64,000 bases of DNA, taken from Chromatiales bacterium (GTDB lineage: Bacteria > Pseudomonadota > Gammaproteobacteria > Steroidobacterales > GCA-2729495). Positions 1-7,165 of this stretch are shown piece after piece (positions within the stretch are counted from its first letter, which is position 1; every line of letters starts with the position of its first letter). The notes beneath the pieces were generated by a model. The model did not search any database. It was not told where the DNA came from and saw only the letters and a list, made by a program, of their open reading frames with translations. A program made the position numbers and the translations under genes. The stretch is taken from assembly GCA_020351875.1 (NCBI GenBank), contig CP070671.1, positions 70,910 to 134,909 of the forward strand. The letters run 5' to 3'.

Positions 1-319
1 TGGGTTGCAGCGGGAAACCGGGCGGTACCGCCTGGAAGACCGTGATGTAGCACTGGGCGGTGGCGTGATTGTCCCCCGGTCCCAGGTCGATCTGTACGTT
101 GGTCATCGCGTGCTTCGTCAGCGGCTTGCCGTCGTACAGGATCACGTGTTTCAGCGTCTCCATCATCGCCTCGGCGCCGGGCTCACCGCCGCGGGGATCG
201 CCGAGTACCCGCCACGTGCCGTGCTCGAATAACCGCGCGCAGCCGGCCATGTCGCCTGCATCGAGCCGGAAACAGTACTCGTTCATCAGTGCCTGGATGG
301 CTTCGCGCGCCTCGGTCAT
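1..319 (-). CDS. SnoaL-like / NTF2-fold small protein, C-terminus cut by window edge
   Basis: The reverse strand reads from an ATG at 319 with no stop before the left edge, giving at least 106 residues. The start MTEAREAIQALMNEYCFRLD, then an acidic helix and a GxW-type strand, is the usual opening of the SnoaL/NTF2-like cone fold, the family that contains ketosteroid isomerases and many polyketide cyclases. Two further SnoaL-like genes lie at 4890 and 41287 in the same catabolic island. It is probably the downstream member of the operon that starts at 2626 and also encodes two ABM-like proteins and an acyl-CoA synthetase. The catalytic residues cannot be judged because the C-terminal part is outside the window; the enzyme's substrate is unknown. 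Confidence 0.75.
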   Translation of the reverse strand, partial: MTEAREAIQALMNEYCFRLDAGDMAGCARLFEHGTWRVLGDPRGGEPGAEAMMETLKHVILYDGKPLTKHAMTNVQIDLGPGDNHATAQCYITVFQAVPPGFPLQP

Positions 320-340
320 GGTTCCCGCCTCCAGCCGCCG

Positions 341-634
341 CTATTCCACGAGGTCGAAGAACTGCAGATCCATTTCTTCGGCCAGCGCCTCCAGGATCGG
401 CGGCACCAGCCGCTCGTGGTCCGGTGCGTCCTGGTGCACCTGGAAGGCCACTTCGTCCTTGAAACGCGAATACACCACGTAGGTGTTCGGCGCTTCCCGG
501 TGCTTCAGGAAGTCGTAGACGAGTGTGTCCGGCTCGGTGTCGTGGGTGATGTCCGACAACTCCTTCTGCAGAGCTTCGAACTCCGCGATTTTGTCGGGCT
601 TCACGACCAGCCGGGCGATAAATGCCGTCTGCAT
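341..634 (-). CDS. Antibiotic biosynthesis monooxygenase (ABM)-like ferredoxin-fold protein
   Basis: A 97-residue protein starting MQTAFIARLVVKPDKIAEFE. The pattern beta strand, KPDKxxEFE helix, then VVYSRFKDEVAFQVHQDAP and a final LQFFDLVE strand is typical of the dimeric alpha+beta ABM family (cofactor-free monooxygenases and stress proteins). I chose the ATG at 634, not an upstream start at 673, because AGGAGAG lies about 7 bases before it and the shorter protein has the normal family length. It follows the acyl-CoA synthetase by 25 bases and is followed by a SnoaL-like gene, so it is probably cotranscribed with both. The related protein at 2324 is in the same operon. A specific reaction cannot be assigned. 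Confidence 0.8.
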   Translation of the reverse strand: MQTAFIARLVVKPDKIAEFEALQKELSDITHDTEPDTLVYDFLKHREAPNTYVVYSRFKDEVAFQVHQDAPDHERLVPPILEALAEEMDLQFFDLVE

Positions 635-659
635 AATGACTCTCCTGGTATCGAGTGCT

Positions 660-2318
660 TCAGGCCAGGCCAAGCTCTTGCGTGAGCTGGTCCCGGAGCC
701 GGAATTTCTGGATCTTGCTGGTGGACATGGGCCATTCGGTCACAAACCGAACGTAGCGCGGCACCTTGAAGCCAGCGATCTCGCCCTTGCAGAAGGCCAC
801 CAATTCTTCTTCCGTGGCCTGCTGACCATCTTCCAGTTCGATGAAGGCAGCCGCGACTTCCTGCAGCCGCTCATCGGGGATGCCTACGACCTGGGCCAGC
901 TTCACGGCCGGGTGCCGGGCGAGGAAAGACTCGATCTCGGCGGCCGCGACGTTTTCGCCGCCGACTTTCAACATGTCCTTGAAGCGGCCGTGGAACATGA
1001 TCTGGCCGTTCGCATCGAAAGAGCCCATGTCGCCGGTGCGGAAGAAGCCGTCGTCGTCGAAAGCGGCCGCGGTCTTCTCCGGGTCCTTGTAGTAGCCGTC
1101 GAACAGGCTGTAGCCGCGCACCAGTATCTCGCCCTGCTCTCCGGCGGGCACTGGCTCGCCAGTGTCGATATCGACAATCTTCACCTCGAGCCCCGGCAGC
1201 GGCGTGCCCAGGCGCGTGCAGCGCAGTTCCAGGCTGTCCGTCAGCTCGCTGGTACACACGGTGCCGCCCGTTTCCGTCATTCCATACGTGCCCACGTAAA
1301 CGGTGTCGGGAATCGCTTCCAGCATGGCGTCCTTGATAGCCGGCGGCTGCACCGCGAAATTGCTGTTCATCAGCCTGACGCGGCTGAGGTCGGTAGTCGG
1401 GAAATCCGGGTGATGGATCAGGTCGGACATGATGGTGACAAAACAGGGATAGGTCGCTGTGGCCCGTTCAGACTCGAGCATCTTCAGTGCGACGCCCGCA
1501 TCGAAATAGCTCATGGTCAGGTACGCGCCCGCCACGTCGAATATGGCCACCATGGGCAGGATCGCCGCAATGTGGAACATTGGCAACGGCGACCAGAAGC
1601 GATCTTCCTGGCGCAACCGGTAACGGTAGCGTCCAAGCGCGATGCTGTTCCGGACAATAGCCTCATGGCTGATGGGACAGCCCTTCGGATTCGCCGTGGT
1701 TCCCGACGTGTAGAGCATGATGGCCGGGTCACGCACGCGGGTTCGCATCCGGGTGGCCTGGACATCGTCCACGGCCACCGCCTCGGCGAGACCTTCGAAC
1801 TGCTGTTCCGTGATAAAGCCCGGCGGCGTCGATTTGCCCAGCACAACGATGTTGCGCAGCCTCGGCGCCGCGGCCACTGAAAGATTCAGGGAATCCGTTG
1901 AGTCCGCAAGGCCAGGCAGGCCCTCACCGAGCCGCTCGACGAAATTCACATGCTCGGCGATCTGATCTGTCGTTATCACCGTGACCAGGTCTGCGTTCTC
2001 GATCACGTACTGCAGTTCGCCGGCCCGGAAACGCGCGTTGATGGGGACCGTCACGGCCCCACAAAGGGCAATACCGAACAGGAATTCCGGAAACTCAAAG
2101 CAGGTGGGCAACAACAGTCCGACGTGGTCGCCCGGCTTCACTCCCAGGGCCTGCAGACCCCGCGCCCGTTCATAGGCGCATTCGGCAAGCTCCGCGAAGC
2201 TCTGGCGTCCCTCCGGGAACACAATCGCGTCGGCATCCGGGTGCTCGTCGGCGGCCCGCAGCAGCAGGTCACCAAGCGTGGTCGCGCGTATCGGGTGTTC
2301 GAAAGCCGGCACGGACAC
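660..2318 (-). CDS. Acyl-CoA synthetase (AMP-forming, ANL superfamily)
   Basis: About 552 residues. It should activate a carboxylic acid to its CoA thioester via an acyl-adenylate. Visible motifs are the P-loop-like YTSGTTANPKG, the core YGMTETGG, TGDMGSF in the hinge region and KVGGENVAAAEIE, followed near the C-terminus by a lysine-containing STSKIQKFRLRD segment that fits the catalytic Lys. The reading frame is open far upstream but would overlap the ABM gene, so I place the start at the GTG at 2318, five bases after that gene's stop (another GTG lies at 2312). The position between two ABM-like genes suggests activation of an intermediate of the local catabolic pathway; the acid itself is unknown. 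A second synthetase is encoded at 7166. Confidence 0.88.
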   Translation of the reverse strand: MSVPAFEHPIRATTLGDLLLRAADEHPDADAIVFPEGRQSFAELAECAYERARGLQALGVKPGDHVGLLLPTCFEFPEFLFGIALCGAVTVPINARFRAGELQYVIENADLVTVITTDQIAEHVNFVERLGEGLPGLADSTDSLNLSVAAAPRLRNIVVLGKSTPPGFITEQQFEGLAEAVAVDDVQATRMRTRVRDPAIMLYTSGTTANPKGCPISHEAIVRNSIALGRYRYRLRQEDRFWSPLPMFHIAAILPMVAIFDVAGAYLTMSYFDAGVALKMLESERATATYPCFVTIMSDLIHHPDFPTTDLSRVRLMNSNFAVQPPAIKDAMLEAIPDTVYVGTYGMTETGGTVCTSELTDSLELRCTRLGTPLPGLEVKIVDIDTGEPVPAGEQGEILVRGYSLFDGYYKDPEKTAAAFDDDGFFRTGDMGSFDANGQIMFHGRFKDMLKVGGENVAAAEIESFLARHPAVKLAQVVGIPDERLQEVAAAFIELEDGQQATEEELVAFCKGEIAGFKVPRYVRFVTEWPMSTSKIQKFRLRDQLTQELGLA

Positions 2319-2323
2319 GGCTG

Positions 2324-2626
2324 CTATTCCATCGGGTCCAGGTACTCGCGCGTGTAGGGCGGATCGCCCCCTTCCATGCAGTCGAGCAGGTTCGGCGCGA
2401 TTTCCTGCAGGTAGGCCGTGTTCATGTGCAACTCTTCGGCAGCCTCGTCCTTGAAAGACTCCATCACGGCAAACTCGCGTGGTCCGCGCAGCCGGAAGAA
2501 ACGGTAGTAAAGCGTATCCGGTTCGTTCGCGTGCACCTGCCGCTCGAGTTCCCGGGCGAGGCGCATAAATTCGTCCTCGCGACCCTCTTTGACCGTCATC
2601 CGGGCCAGGAAAGATACGTTTGCCAC
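2324..2626 (-). CDS. ABM-like monooxygenase domain protein
   Basis: A 100-residue ferredoxin-fold protein beginning (M)ANVSFLARMTVKEGREDEF. The VKEGREDEFMRLARELE helix, EPDTLYYRFFRL strand and VMESFKDEAAEELHMNT segment match the ABM family and resemble the protein at 341, so the two are probably paralogues or a heteromeric pair. The start is a GTG at 2626 preceded by AAGGAG at about 6 bases, one of the better ribosome sites in the area. It is the first gene of a leftward operon (ABM, acyl-CoA synthetase, ABM, SnoaL) and diverges from the Rieske ferredoxin gene; the shared intergenic region contains the repeated palindrome at 2676. Confidence 0.8.
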   Translation of the reverse strand: MANVSFLARMTVKEGREDEFMRLARELERQVHANEPDTLYYRFFRLRGPREFAVMESFKDEAAEELHMNTAYLQEIAPNLLDCMEGGDPPYTREYLDPME

Positions 2627-2675
2627 GTCGCACTCCTTATATATGCGTTTGTGATGATAGCACCGGCGGCAAAAA

Positions 2676-2691
2676 AACAGTCAGATTTGTT
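2676..2691. promoter_or_regulatory. Candidate operator palindrome, copy 1
   Basis: AACAGTCAGATTTGTT, flanked by A and T runs, in the divergent region between the ABM operon (leftward) and the Rieske ferredoxin gene (rightward). It is an imperfect dyad of the form AACAG-N6-TTGTT and recurs at 24465 and 38447, each time before a Rieske gene. The half-site size and spacing suit a TetR-family dimer; the TetR gene at 14025 is the obvious candidate, by inference only. Confidence 0.6.
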
Positions 2692-2747
2692 TTTTTTATA
2701 ACGCGGATGTTAACTTGCGCTGGCCCCAGGTGCAGGAGCCGCCCACA

Positions 2748-3065
2748 TTGAACGACGCGTCATTTCAGTTCGCCGCCAATGCCGACGACATTCCGGTCGG
2801 CAAGACCCTGCCCCTGGAATTCGACGGCCAGCACGTGCTGCTCTGCCATACGAAGGAAGGCATCTTCGCGATCGAAAATCTCTGCAGTCATGCTCTGGCC
2901 CACCTCAGTGCCGGCAAGCTGCGCGGTTTTCGCATCATCTGCCCGTTGCACGGCGGTTCTTTCGACGTGCGCGACGGTTGCGCAACAGGCAAACCCGCCA
3001 CCGTCGACATCCGGACATATCCCGTGCGTGTGATCGACAACCGCATCGAGGTACAACTCGGCTAG
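2748..3065 (+). CDS. Rieske-type [2Fe-2S] ferredoxin
   Basis: A 105-residue soluble ferredoxin that probably passes electrons to a Rieske oxygenase. The cluster ligands are Cys46 and His48 (CSH) and Cys65 and His68 (CPLH), with the 16-residue spacing normal for biphenyl-dioxygenase-type ferredoxins. I place the start at the TTG at 2748 because CAGGAG lies about 9 bases upstream; an in-frame TTG at 2715 would add 11 residues without a clear ribosome site. Its partners may be the oxygenase alpha subunits at 24515 and 38524, since all three share the same upstream palindrome. No ferredoxin reductase gene is present in the window. Its stop codon overlaps the stop of the convergent MaoC gene. Confidence 0.85.
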   Translation: MNDASFQFAANADDIPVGKTLPLEFDGQHVLLCHTKEGIFAIENLCSHALAHLSAGKLRGFRIICPLHGGSFDVRDGCATGKPATVDIRTYPVRVIDNRIEVQLG

Positions 3066-3925
3066 GCCGGCGCGATCACCGCGCGACCGTTGTTCAACAC
3101 CACGGCATCGCGCGCGTCCACACGGGCCCGGAACGACACCTCGTCACCGTCCTGCCAGACTTCGATACGGATCGTTTCCCCGGGAAACACCGGCGCGGAA
3201 AAGCGCAGGCCGAAGCTGCGCAACCGGGCGACATCGGCGATCTGCAGGGCCTGCAGCACCGCGCGCGCCGCGATGCCGTAACTCGCCAGGCCGTGGAGTA
3301 TCGGCGCCGGGAAGCCGGCCTTCTCCGCCACCGCCGGGTCGGCATGCAGCGGATTGTAGTCGCCACTGAGGCGGTACAGCAACGCCGCCTGCGTCGCCAC
3401 CGGGATATCCACTGCAGCGTCGGGCGAGCGCTCCGGCAACGCGTGGGGCCTGGCGCTCCTGGTCACCGGTCCGCCGAACCCGCCGTTGTTTCGGGCAAAG
3501 ATCACCGCGGTCTGGGTCGACAGGTGGTCGCCGGAGGCCTGCTCGTAGATCTTTCGCTCCACGTGGATCAACGCGCCGCGCCCTTCGCCCTTGTCGATAA
3601 TTTCGGCCACGCGGTTGCGCGCCACGATGGTGCCTTCGGCGGGCAGCGGTGCATGAATGTCCAGGTGCTGTTCACCATGCAGCACCTTCAGGAAATCGAT
3701 ACCGGTATCCGGATTCGTCATCCAGGAGCCGGGATGTCCCAGCACCACCGGCATGGTCGGAAAAGCCTGCAATCCCTTCTCGTAGACGAAGCGCAGCTCG
3801 TCGGCAGCCGTGGGATTGAAACCGAAGCCCAGGCCCAGCGCGTACAGCATCGTGTCGCGTGGCGTATAGCTCTGCGTGACCTCGTCGAAGGGCCAGTTCA
3901 GCAGTCGCTCGTAGTCCAGCGCCAT
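3062..3925 (-). CDS. MaoC-family enoyl-CoA hydratase (double hot-dog)
   Basis: A 287-residue protein with the two-repeat layout of type 2 enoyl-CoA hydratases. The C-terminal repeat carries the hydratase-2 motif: YRLSGDYNPLHADP with the catalytic Asp and His, then AGFPAPILHG. The N-terminal repeat has the degenerate LGFGFNPT...YEKGLQAFPTMPVVL segment seen in peroxisomal multifunctional-enzyme hydratase domains. It would hydrate a 2-enoyl-CoA to the (R)-3-hydroxyacyl-CoA. The next gene leftward in transcription order is none; upstream lies the SDR at 3935, and together they reproduce the hydratase and dehydrogenase halves of MFE-2 as two proteins, in a beta-oxidation-like step. Confidence 0.87.
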   Translation of the reverse strand: MALDYERLLNWPFDEVTQSYTPRDTMLYALGLGFGFNPTAADELRFVYEKGLQAFPTMPVVLGHPGSWMTNPDTGIDFLKVLHGEQHLDIHAPLPAEGTIVARNRVAEIIDKGEGRGALIHVERKIYEQASGDHLSTQTAVIFARNNGGFGGPVTRSARPHALPERSPDAAVDIPVATQAALLYRLSGDYNPLHADPAVAEKAGFPAPILHGLASYGIAARAVLQALQIADVARLRSFGLRFSAPVFPGETIRIEVWQDGDEVSFRARVDARDAVVLNNGRAVIAPA

Positions 3926-3934
3926 AAGGGGCGA

Positions 3935-4855
3935 CTACACGGGCTCCCAGTTGAACACACTGGCCGTGACGTCCAGGGGATACATCGACGGGCCGAAAGC
4001 CGGCAATACACGTTCGCACACGGACGCAGGCGTCCAGCCTTCTTCCGTGTGCGCCGCCCGTATCGGCCGAGACTGGCTCATCAGGAAAATCTCGTTCTTG
4101 CGCACCGCGAAAATTTGCCCGCTGACCTCTTTCGCCGCGTCGCTGAACAGCGCGACCGCCAGCGGCGCGATCTTCTCCGGTGTCATCTGCTTGATCTTCT
4201 CGACCCTGGCCTTTTGCTCCGGCGTCTCGGTGGGCACCTTCCCGAACAGCCGGCTCCACGCGAAGGGCGAGATGCAGTTCGAGCGTACGTTATAGCGGGC
4301 CATATCCAGCGCAATGCTCTTGGACAACCCGACGATGCCGAGCTTCGCTGCCATGTAGTTGGCCTGCCCGAGGTTACCGATCAGGCCAGACGTGGAGGTC
4401 ATGTGCACCAGGCAGCCGCTTTCCTGCTGGCGAAAGTGCGGCGCACAGGCCCGGCTCATGTTGAAGGAACCTTTCAGGTGGACCTGCAGCACGATGTCGA
4501 ACTGCTCTTCGGTCATCTTGTGGAAGATCGTGTCGCGCAGGATGCCCGCGTTGTTCACGACCCCGTCGATGCGGCCGAACTTGTCGATCGCGGCCTGGAT
4601 AATCGCGTGCGCGCTGCCCCATTCCGCGACGCTGTTGAAGTTCGCGATGGCCTTGCCGCCTCGTGACTCGATTTCGCTCACCACCTCGTCCGCCGGCGTG
4701 GCGTCCTCGCCCTCGCCCTCGGCGCTGCCGCCGATATCGTTCACCACCACCTGCGCGCCATGGTCGGCCAGCATGATGGCAATGGCCCGGCCGATGCCGC
4801 GCCCGCCGCCCGTCACCACAATGGCCTTGCCGTCCAGCATCTTGTCGTCGCTCAT
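3935..4855 (-). CDS. SDR 3-hydroxyacyl-CoA dehydrogenase, MFE-2-like
   Basis: A 306-residue short-chain dehydrogenase. It has TGGGRGIG for NAD(P) binding near residue 15, NNAG near 105, a TSTSG serine and YMAAK as the catalytic Tyr-Lys. The long insertion after the first strand (NDIGGSAEGEGEDATPADEVV) and a C-terminal tail of about 50 residues are typical of the dehydrogenase domain of peroxisomal multifunctional enzyme type 2 / 17-beta-HSD4. It lies 9 bases upstream of a MaoC hydratase, which supports a (3R)-hydroxyacyl-CoA dehydrogenase role in side-chain or ring beta-oxidation. The exact acyl-CoA is unknown. Confidence 0.86.
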   Translation of the reverse strand: MSDDKMLDGKAIVVTGGGRGIGRAIAIMLADHGAQVVVNDIGGSAEGEGEDATPADEVVSEIESRGGKAIANFNSVAEWGSAHAIIQAAIDKFGRIDGVVNNAGILRDTIFHKMTEEQFDIVLQVHLKGSFNMSRACAPHFRQQESGCLVHMTSTSGLIGNLGQANYMAAKLGIVGLSKSIALDMARYNVRSNCISPFAWSRLFGKVPTETPEQKARVEKIKQMTPEKIAPLAVALFSDAAKEVSGQIFAVRKNEIFLMSQSRPIRAAHTEEGWTPASVCERVLPAFGPSMYPLDVTASVFNWEPV

Positions 4856-4889
4856 TGTTCTCTCCGGTTCAGCGTCGGGGCAGGCGCCG

Positions 4890-5381
4890 TCATTCGGAAC
4901 TCGCGGCCGGTGAAGTCATCTCCGCACCCGGGACCGGGTTGAAGTAGTGAATGACCACGCTGCGCTTCGCGATCTTCCAGGTGCCGTCGCGGCGTTCGAA
5001 ATCGTCGGTGTAGGTGGCGCCGACCATCTGCACCACGTCATCTTTCGTCGCGCCCATGCAATCCACGTCGCACACGCCGCGCGCGTGGTCGGCATCCGTA
5101 AATTCGACGCGCAGGTTCGTGGTCCAGTGATGCGTTTCTCGCCACACCGGGTACAGCACCTCGTGCACGGCACGGTGGATGCCTTCATGGCCTTCGAACA
5201 CGCCAAAGGGCGGGCCGATGTCCCACACCGCGTCCGGGTGCCAGATGCCGATGAAACGATCCCAGTCGTGGCCGTCGAAACCCTGGCAGTAATCCGTGAC
5301 CAGGTCGCGCAGCGCGGCCCGGCTTTCCAGTTCATCGACCCGGCGCAACAGCGCGTCGATCTGCGCCTGCTGGTCGGTCAT
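4890..5381 (-). CDS. SnoaL-like / ketosteroid-isomerase-superfamily protein
   Basis: A 163-residue NTF2-fold protein. The segment ELESRAALRDLVTDYCQGFD followed by HDWDRFIGIWHPDAVWDIG and a histidine-rich THHWTTNLRVEF stretch is the classic SnoaL_4-like layout of dehydratases and isomerases such as the scytalone dehydratase and KSI groups. It overlaps the start region of no other gene but its own start overlaps the stop of the KstD-like flavoprotein by 4 bases (5378-5381), so the two are translationally coupled. That pairing with a ketosteroid-dehydrogenase-like enzyme makes a double-bond isomerase or lyase role attractive, but the activity is inference. Confidence 0.78.
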   Translation of the reverse strand: MTDQQAQIDALLRRVDELESRAALRDLVTDYCQGFDGHDWDRFIGIWHPDAVWDIGPPFGVFEGHEGIHRAVHEVLYPVWRETHHWTTNLRVEFTDADHARGVCDVDCMGATKDDVVQMVGATYTDDFERRDGTWKIAKRSVVIHYFNPVPGAEMTSPAASSE

Positions 5382-7126
5382 GCGTCAGCGCCCGCCGGCG
5401 TTTCGTCGTGGGCCGCGTTCGCCGCGATATAGCCGAAAGTCACTGCGTGGCCGAGGGTATGGCCGGCGCCGTAGTAGGCCTCGCGGGACGGGCTGGCAAT
5501 GCAGTTTCCCGCACCGTACAGACCGGGAATTGGCTGATCCTGCGTGTCCAGCACGCGCGCCTTCGCATCGATGACCGGCCCGCCGCAGGTGTCCAGCGCG
5601 CCGGCCGCCAGGATGATGGCGTAATAAGGGCCCTCGTCCCGCAGCGGGTGCATTGTAATGTTCGGCGAATCGTTCGCCGGCCAGTCGGTATCGGCACGCA
5701 TCGGCGAGAAGACCGGGTGCCACTCCGTGTCATACGCCGCTTCGCCCCGCCGAAAGTCGTCATCCCGCCCGGCTTGCGCGAAACCGTTGAAACGGGCGAC
5801 GGTCGTCGCGAGCTTGTCCGCAAACGCCGGATCGAGTCGCAGCCCGCCGGTCTGGTCGGCGATTTCCGCAAGCCGCGCGTCCAGCTTGTCGGCCAGGTCG
5901 GCGAGACTGTCGCCTGCAATGGCTGGCGCGTCCGCGGGTTTCGACGGAATCGGATACACACCCGCAAAGGCCTCCGCGGTGCGCTGGTCGTAGACCATGA
6001 ACATCAGCTGGTTCGGGAACTCGGCACGCGACGGGTTGTAGACGCTGTGGATCTCGGTCCGGTCGTTGTAATTGCGGTGCTCGTTCACCGCTCGCATCCC
6101 GTAACGGTTCACCTGCAGCATCGAATCGCCCGGCGGATAGAACACGCCCGCACCGAGCACCCGGTTGACCAGGACCTCGTCGAGCACCACCTGTGAACGC
6201 CATGCGCAGCTCAGGTTACCCAGCCGTGCACCGGCCGCGCCGCCAATGTTGATGAAGTCGCCGGTGGAATCGGGCTTCGCGCAGGCACCCACCAGGGCCG
6301 TGCGCTGGTACTTCGAGATGAATTCGGGATTGTGCACGTAGCCGCCGGTGCCAAAGATCACGGCCTTGCGGGCACCGACAGACAGAATCGCGCCGTCCTT
6401 GTCGGCCTCCACACCCACGACACGTCCGTCGCCGTTGAGGACCACGCGCACCACCCGGTGCCCCGTGAGCACCGGTATGTCGCGCGCGTTGATGGCGGCG
6501 TGCAGCTGCTCCATCAGCAAGGTCCCGAGACCCATCTTTCCTTCGGCATCCACGGGACCCAGGGCCCGGCCCGCGGGGACCTTGTTTTCCGGCACGTTGT
6601 CCAGGTAGTCGGTGGCCGGGCGGTCGAGGGCAAACATTCGCCACTCGGCGAGGTTCAGGGCACCGGCGTCACGCAGCCTGTCCATCGCGGGTGACGCGTT
6701 GTCGTAAAACGCCTCCAGCAGCGAAAACTCACCGGGACTCACGCCCAGTGTCGGACTGTTGACGTCGTAACGCTCCGGATAGGCGAATCGCGCCATGTAC
6801 CTGAGGCAATCGTCCCGCAGGTCCTCGATGCCGCGTTCGCGAAGCGTGAAGTTGTCGGGCACCCAGAGCACGCCCGCGGATTTCGCGGCGGTCCCGCCGA
6901 CGGTCGATGCCTTTTCCAGCATCAGCACCGAGTCGCCGTTGTCGCTGGCGATCACGGCGGCGGTGGCAGCGGCGGCGCCACTGCCCACCACGACGATGTC
7001 CACTGCCTGGTCCCACTGGCGGCCCGGGCTCGCCTGGCACGCACCGAGGGCCCCGGCGCCGAGGGTAGCCGCCGCCGCACCCGTCAGCAGGTCGCGTCGC
7101 GATACCGGCTTGCTGGAATCACTCAT
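5378..7126 (-). CDS. Tat-exported FAD dehydrogenase, 3-ketosteroid-Delta1-dehydrogenase-like
   Basis: About 582 residues. The N-terminus has a twin-arginine motif (SRRDLL, Arg10-Arg11), a hydrophobic stretch and a lipobox-like LGAC with Cys30, so the protein is probably a Tat-exported lipoprotein. The dinucleotide-binding VVVGSGAAAATAA lies near residue 45 and FAD-contact ASTVGGTAAKS follows. The C-terminal GLYGAGNCIASPSREAYYGAGHTLG corresponds to the GNxS...YPGAGGTxG segment of KstD and fumarate-reductase-type flavoproteins, with the Tyr and Gly positions of the KstD active site retained. The ATG at 7126 is preferred to a GTG at 7138 because it leaves a compact Tat signal. Substrate (ketosteroid, fumarate-like or other enone) is not proven. 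Confidence 0.82.
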   Translation of the reverse strand: MSDSSKPVSRRDLLTGAAAATLGAGALGACQASPGRQWDQAVDIVVVGSGAAAATAAVIASDNGDSVLMLEKASTVGGTAAKSAGVLWVPDNFTLRERGIEDLRDDCLRYMARFAYPERYDVNSPTLGVSPGEFSLLEAFYDNASPAMDRLRDAGALNLAEWRMFALDRPATDYLDNVPENKVPAGRALGPVDAEGKMGLGTLLMEQLHAAINARDIPVLTGHRVVRVVLNGDGRVVGVEADKDGAILSVGARKAVIFGTGGYVHNPEFISKYQRTALVGACAKPDSTGDFINIGGAAGARLGNLSCAWRSQVVLDEVLVNRVLGAGVFYPPGDSMLQVNRYGMRAVNEHRNYNDRTEIHSVYNPSRAEFPNQLMFMVYDQRTAEAFAGVYPIPSKPADAPAIAGDSLADLADKLDARLAEIADQTGGLRLDPAFADKLATTVARFNGFAQAGRDDDFRRGEAAYDTEWHPVFSPMRADTDWPANDSPNITMHPLRDEGPYYAIILAAGALDTCGGPVIDAKARVLDTQDQPIPGLYGAGNCIASPSREAYYGAGHTLGHAVTFGYIAANAAHDETPAGADA

Positions 7127-7165
7127 GGCGCGTGTCACGAAGACTCGAAGGCAAGGGCGCCGCGC

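Noticed and set aside
660..2633. Longer acyl-CoA synthetase starting upstream at 2633
   Set aside because: The extra 105 residues overlap the whole ABM gene and have low-complexity, Arg-rich composition typical of a shadow frame.
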